Virus record (IMG/VR): IMGVR_UViG_3300031857_001459
Span: 1-23,116 of that record
Source: a virus
Reading direction: 5' to 3' (one strand)
Length of the DNA: 23,116 nucleotides
A model generated the notes under the pieces. That model searched no databases, was not told the DNA's origin, and saw nothing but the letters and a program-made list of their open reading frames with translations. Positions 20,254 to 23,116 of this stretch are shown here, in pieces (the first letter of the stretch is position 1; every line of letters starts with the position of its first letter). The translations under genes and the position numbers were made by a program.

Positions 20254-23102
20254 GCGCCTTGGATAACACTGAGGTGAGCGTTGATCGTCCGGTTTTCTTC
20301 ATTGGTTAGGATGCCAATGAGGCGCGGGTGGTTGACGCTGAGGGCCAGCACGTATTGCTGACCCAGCTTGATATTGGTGCCCCGGCCAAGGTAGCCCTTC
20401 TCGGACTGCGGGGTGGCGTTTATACCCTGCTGGTTTATTTCTTCTACCAGTGAGCGGTAATCACCGCCCCTCGCAGCCAGCCATTTCTTGAAGTGCCTCC
20501 GGTCGATGGTGATCAAACCATCGTTGAGCGGCGCCCCCGAGTTAGGGCGGAATAGGTCGTATCGGATATGCACCTCACCCCGTGGCATACGGTTGGTGTC
20601 AATGATTTGTTGAGATGGGTTGGTCACGTGAGTCACGGTCAGCGCCGTGTGCGATTGGTCGTTCAGGTACTCGGTCAGCATGTCAAAGGCATCCGCATGG
20701 TTCTCAGTCACGGACTTACGCATTGCTCCGATCTGAGCCAGCACGTAGGCTGTACCGTCCTTATAGTCGAATTGGATAAGCCCAAGTTCCGTAGCAATTT
20801 TACCCATTAGGTCGGCACACAGGATACATTGTTCCCAATACCGCTCACTGCCGGAAAACTTAGCGCCATACTGCTTGTTGAACACACCTCGGTGGTGTTC
20901 AAGCGCCGCCATGATACCCGACTCCCCAAGCGCCAGCAGATGGCGGATGATGACCCGCCCGGCTGAGCCGTAGTTGGTGCTGAGGAATGAGTACATCTTC
21001 TGCCCTGCGTTGGTATTGCGCGTGAACAGGGGGTGCGGGTTGATTGTTACTTCCAACAGACGCGCCATCTGGGCATCAGTCTCAAGCCCTGACGCTGCCA
21101 GCATGGAGGCCAGTGACCGGTTGGATGAGGTGGTTACGATGGTCGCCCATGTCTTGGCATCACGCTCCTCAGCGGAGCGGGACAGCCGGGCCTTATCACG
21201 CCCCTGTGATACCCAATAAAGGAAGTCTCCGATCTCCTTGGCAGGCAGCATGGTGGCTTCGTCAATGGTGACCGGCAGGTTGTTGTAGAACCCCATGCGG
21301 GCAAACATGGCGTTCTGCGTGAACTTGGCTGTGTAGTGTAACCGCACCGGGTCGCCCCATACTGACTGCTGCCATAGCTGCGCCAAGGTCTTACCTGCCC
21401 CGGTCTGCCCATACAGGCTGATCGTCAACCCCTTGAGCCCGGTGAAGTTAAACAGTGGCGCTGCCATCCCTACACACAGCGCGAACTTGTGGGCTGACAT
21501 GGTAGCCTTCTCTAATACAGAGGTGAAGTTGACCCATGCCTCAAGGGTGCCGCTTGTCTCATACAAGTTCTCAGTAATGCGCTGCGCGCCGAGTGCGACG
21601 CTCACAGTCTCAGTCGTTACGGAACCACTCGCATCGCGTTTGTACAACGTATCACCAAGAAGGAATTCGGCATTGTCCTGCTTCCATCCCATGGTGGCGT
21701 ACAGGTTGGTCACCGACTTAAGCTGCCGCAGTTCTTCCATGTAGGACCGCAACATCATTTGAAATAGCTCCGTCTGCTTCTTAGTGGGAAGAACGATACC
21801 CTGATCTGCGATGGTAATAGCGAAGTCTTTGATGGAGAACTCAGCCAGGAGTGACTGCCGGAACGACAGGGTTTGCCAACCAACGTGCGGGCGGTTCCAC
21901 CGGTAACGCACTGTCTCATACCCAAGGGACTCATCTCTACCATAACTGACCGGGTATATATCGAACGTGCATACGTCCACGTCGGATTTATCTAGGGTGA
22001 TGCGAAGCCCGCCCCCTTCGCGCCACTTGAACGGCCTTGGCGGCTTCATGGTCAGGGGCTCTGGCGTATCTACCGGCGGCGGTGCCGGTGCGTACTCTAT
22101 GGCCAGCCTTACGGGGGTCGTGATCTTGTTGAAGAACTTACAACCCTTGCACCCGTCAGGGCGTTCCTGCTCGAACCGAGTGCAGGTGGTCGGACCCGTG
22201 GTGCTATTGCGCCACTGATTCAGCTTGCGGAGGGTTGTGCCTTCATCATAGCCTGGGTGGTTCTGGCTCCAAGCCTTGGCCGTTTCTTCCGGGTCCGAGC
22301 AGTGCGCGGCCACACCCATCAGGGCATACCACAGGGGCTCAGGCACACTGTCTTGGTTCTGTACTGCCCATGCGACCTGGGCACACTTCTCAATGACCGT
22401 ATCGGGGTTGGCCGGTGGGAAGTCCTGCTTCACCGCCATGGCATCCAATAGGGATGAGCGGGCGGGTTGTATAACTGTGGTGCTGGTAGTGACAGTACCA
22501 ACCAGCAGGGCTGTCATATCCTCAACGCTGACAGGATCAGCGTCGATCAGCAGCTTAACCTCACCACCACCCTTGGGGTTCACGGTGCCGACAGGGCGCA
22601 GCACCCGGGCACTATCAGCCGGTACCGCAGGGTCGAACAGTGCGCGACCATCCTCAGTCGGGATCATAGCCTTCAGCCCCATGGCCAATGGCATCCACTC
22701 ATCGTGAGTGAGTTCACGATCCAATACCCAGTACACATGCAGCCCGTTACCGGATGCCACGATCATAGGTTTCGGCAACTTGTTGGTAGCAACAAACTCG
22801 CCTAGCGCACGAAGCCCTTGCTTCCAGTGCGGGAAAGGTTTGTCCGGGCCGCAGTCAATGTCGAGGTACAACGCTTTGATCAGGTGGACATTCTCCTGCT
22901 TACGCCCTGCCCGGCGGTCAACAAAGGATGCCACTGCGTAGTACACGTTGTTACCGGCGCCGTTCAGCGCGTCTATGTTGCTTGCCAGCGCAGCTATGTC
23001 ACTGTGGAATCCCTGCCTCGGTCCTTGGCCTTTGTTGAGTGTTATTGAAACAACATAGCCCTCGGACGGGAGGACCCGCCGAAGAAACTCAAGCGTATCC
23101 AT
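20244..23102 (-). CDS. Primase-helicase: AEP-like primase, Cys region and DUF927-like ATPase (952 aa)
   Basis: The ATG at 23102 gives a complete 952-residue protein. Residues 60-190 carry archaeo-eukaryotic primase features: L-Y-L-D81-I-D83-C (metal-binding DxD), S117-G-N-G-L-H122 (nucleotide-binding sxH) and R166-V-L-R-P-V-G-T-V-N-P-K. Residues about 235-325 resemble a primase C-terminal segment (W-Y-A-L-M-G-V-A-A-H, W-S-Q-N-H-P-G-Y-D) with C307, C318 and C321, which could hold zinc. The C-terminal half has Walker A G565-Q-T-G-A-G-K-T and S-V-W-G-D-P, Walker B V-T-I-D614-E615 and sensor-type T-T-S-S-N661, as in DUF927-type ATPases. It would prime and unwind DNA during phage replication. It is the only - strand gene here and converges with the late genes, so it belongs to a separate, presumably early, transcription unit. 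Confidence 0.82.
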   Translation of the reverse strand: MDTLEFLRRVLPSEGYVVSITLNKGQGPRQGFHSDIAALASNIDALNGAGNNVYYAVASFVDRRAGRKQENVHLIKALYLDIDCGPDKPFPHWKQGLRALGEFVATNKLPKPMIVASGNGLHVYWVLDRELTHDEWMPLAMGLKAMIPTEDGRALFDPAVPADSARVLRPVGTVNPKGGGEVKLLIDADPVSVEDMTALLVGTVTTSTTVIQPARSSLLDAMAVKQDFPPANPDTVIEKCAQVAWAVQNQDSVPEPLWYALMGVAAHCSDPEETAKAWSQNHPGYDEGTTLRKLNQWRNSTTGPTTCTRFEQERPDGCKGCKFFNKITTPVRLAIEYAPAPPPVDTPEPLTMKPPRPFKWREGGGLRITLDKSDVDVCTFDIYPVSYGRDESLGYETVRYRWNRPHVGWQTLSFRQSLLAEFSIKDFAITIADQGIVLPTKKQTELFQMMLRSYMEELRQLKSVTNLYATMGWKQDNAEFLLGDTLYKRDASGSVTTETVSVALGAQRITENLYETSGTLEAWVNFTSVLEKATMSAHKFALCVGMAAPLFNFTGLKGLTISLYGQTGAGKTLAQLWQQSVWGDPVRLHYTAKFTQNAMFARMGFYNNLPVTIDEATMLPAKEIGDFLYWVSQGRDKARLSRSAEERDAKTWATIVTTSSNRSLASMLAASGLETDAQMARLLEVTINPHPLFTRNTNAGQKMYSFLSTNYGSAGRVIIRHLLALGESGIMAALEHHRGVFNKQYGAKFSGSERYWEQCILCADLMGKIATELGLIQFDYKDGTAYVLAQIGAMRKSVTENHADAFDMLTEYLNDQSHTALTVTHVTNPSQQIIDTNRMPRGEVHIRYDLFRPNSGAPLNDGLITIDRRHFKKWLAARGGDYRSLVEEINQQGINATPQSEKGYLGRGTNIKLGQQYVLALSVNHPRLIGILTNEENRTINAHLSVIQGATP

Positions 23103-23116
23103 GGCCTACCCCTACC

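Noticed and set aside
21134-21412. 92-codon alternative frame on the - strand inside the primase-helicase ATPase region
   Set aside because: It overlaps the Walker A/B-bearing frame, is Pro/Arg/Ser/Cys-rich, and lacks a ribosome-binding site and family-like sequence. Unlike 15189-15365, the main frame here is clearly the conserved one.

Overview
The window is a stretch of a tailed double-stranded DNA bacteriophage genome, most likely short-tailed (podovirus-like). It carries tail-fibre genes, a lysis cassette, a tail nozzle-like protein and a run of long, glycine- and proline-rich proteins typical of virion proteins ejected with the DNA. No host housekeeping gene, tRNA, rRNA, integrase, insertion sequence or CRISPR array is visible. 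The holin (GTA_holin_3TM type), the GH108 endolysin and the small tail-tip proteins are types I associate with phages of Alphaproteobacteria, often aquatic. That host call is an inference. Genes are densely packed, with ATGA and TAATG stop/start overlaps and no gap above 300 bases. GC is roughly 55-65 % in most lines I counted by hand, but falls to about 38 % at the left edge.

Layout on the + strand. (1) 1-3069: tail-tip module: a partial C1q-like fibre, an XkdW-like small protein, a short fibre with a mosaic AT-rich C-terminus, two small tail-associated proteins, a 360-aa fibre or carbohydrate-binding protein and two small accessory proteins. (2) 3074-4749: lysis module: an XhlA-like membrane peptide, an uncharacterised membrane-anchored protein, a three-TM holin and a GH108 endolysin. 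(3) 4754-4909: a 51-aa basic Cys-rich peptide. (4) 4916-9312: nozzle-like tail protein, a small structural protein, a Met/Gly/Pro-rich repeat protein and a GNAT-like protein. (5) 9322-20242: three putative internal/ejection proteins of 428, 700 and 2500 aa, in the order expected of the T7 gp14-15-16 or P22 gp7-20-16 sets. The 2500-aa protein contains an HExxGH zincin-like module flanked by two GRFS motifs, and a C-terminal domain like those of phage 'polyvalent' proteins.

The only - strand gene (20244-23102) encodes a 952-aa primase-helicase: an archaeo-eukaryotic-type primase N-terminus, a primase C-terminal/Cys region and a DUF927-like ATPase. It converges on the giant virion gene with one base between the stops, inside a hairpin. 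This marks the boundary between the late structural arm and the replication arm.

The most unusual object is a 58-codon gene at 15189-15365, lying entirely inside the 2500-codon ORF in the +1 frame. It has its own AGGA ribosome-binding site and GTG start. Its product resembles stand-alone small basic phage proteins (DUF6496-like), and by codon-position composition the embedded frame, not the giant's frame, looks like the selected one. Together with the zincin module in the same giant protein, this is the best candidate for something not previously described.
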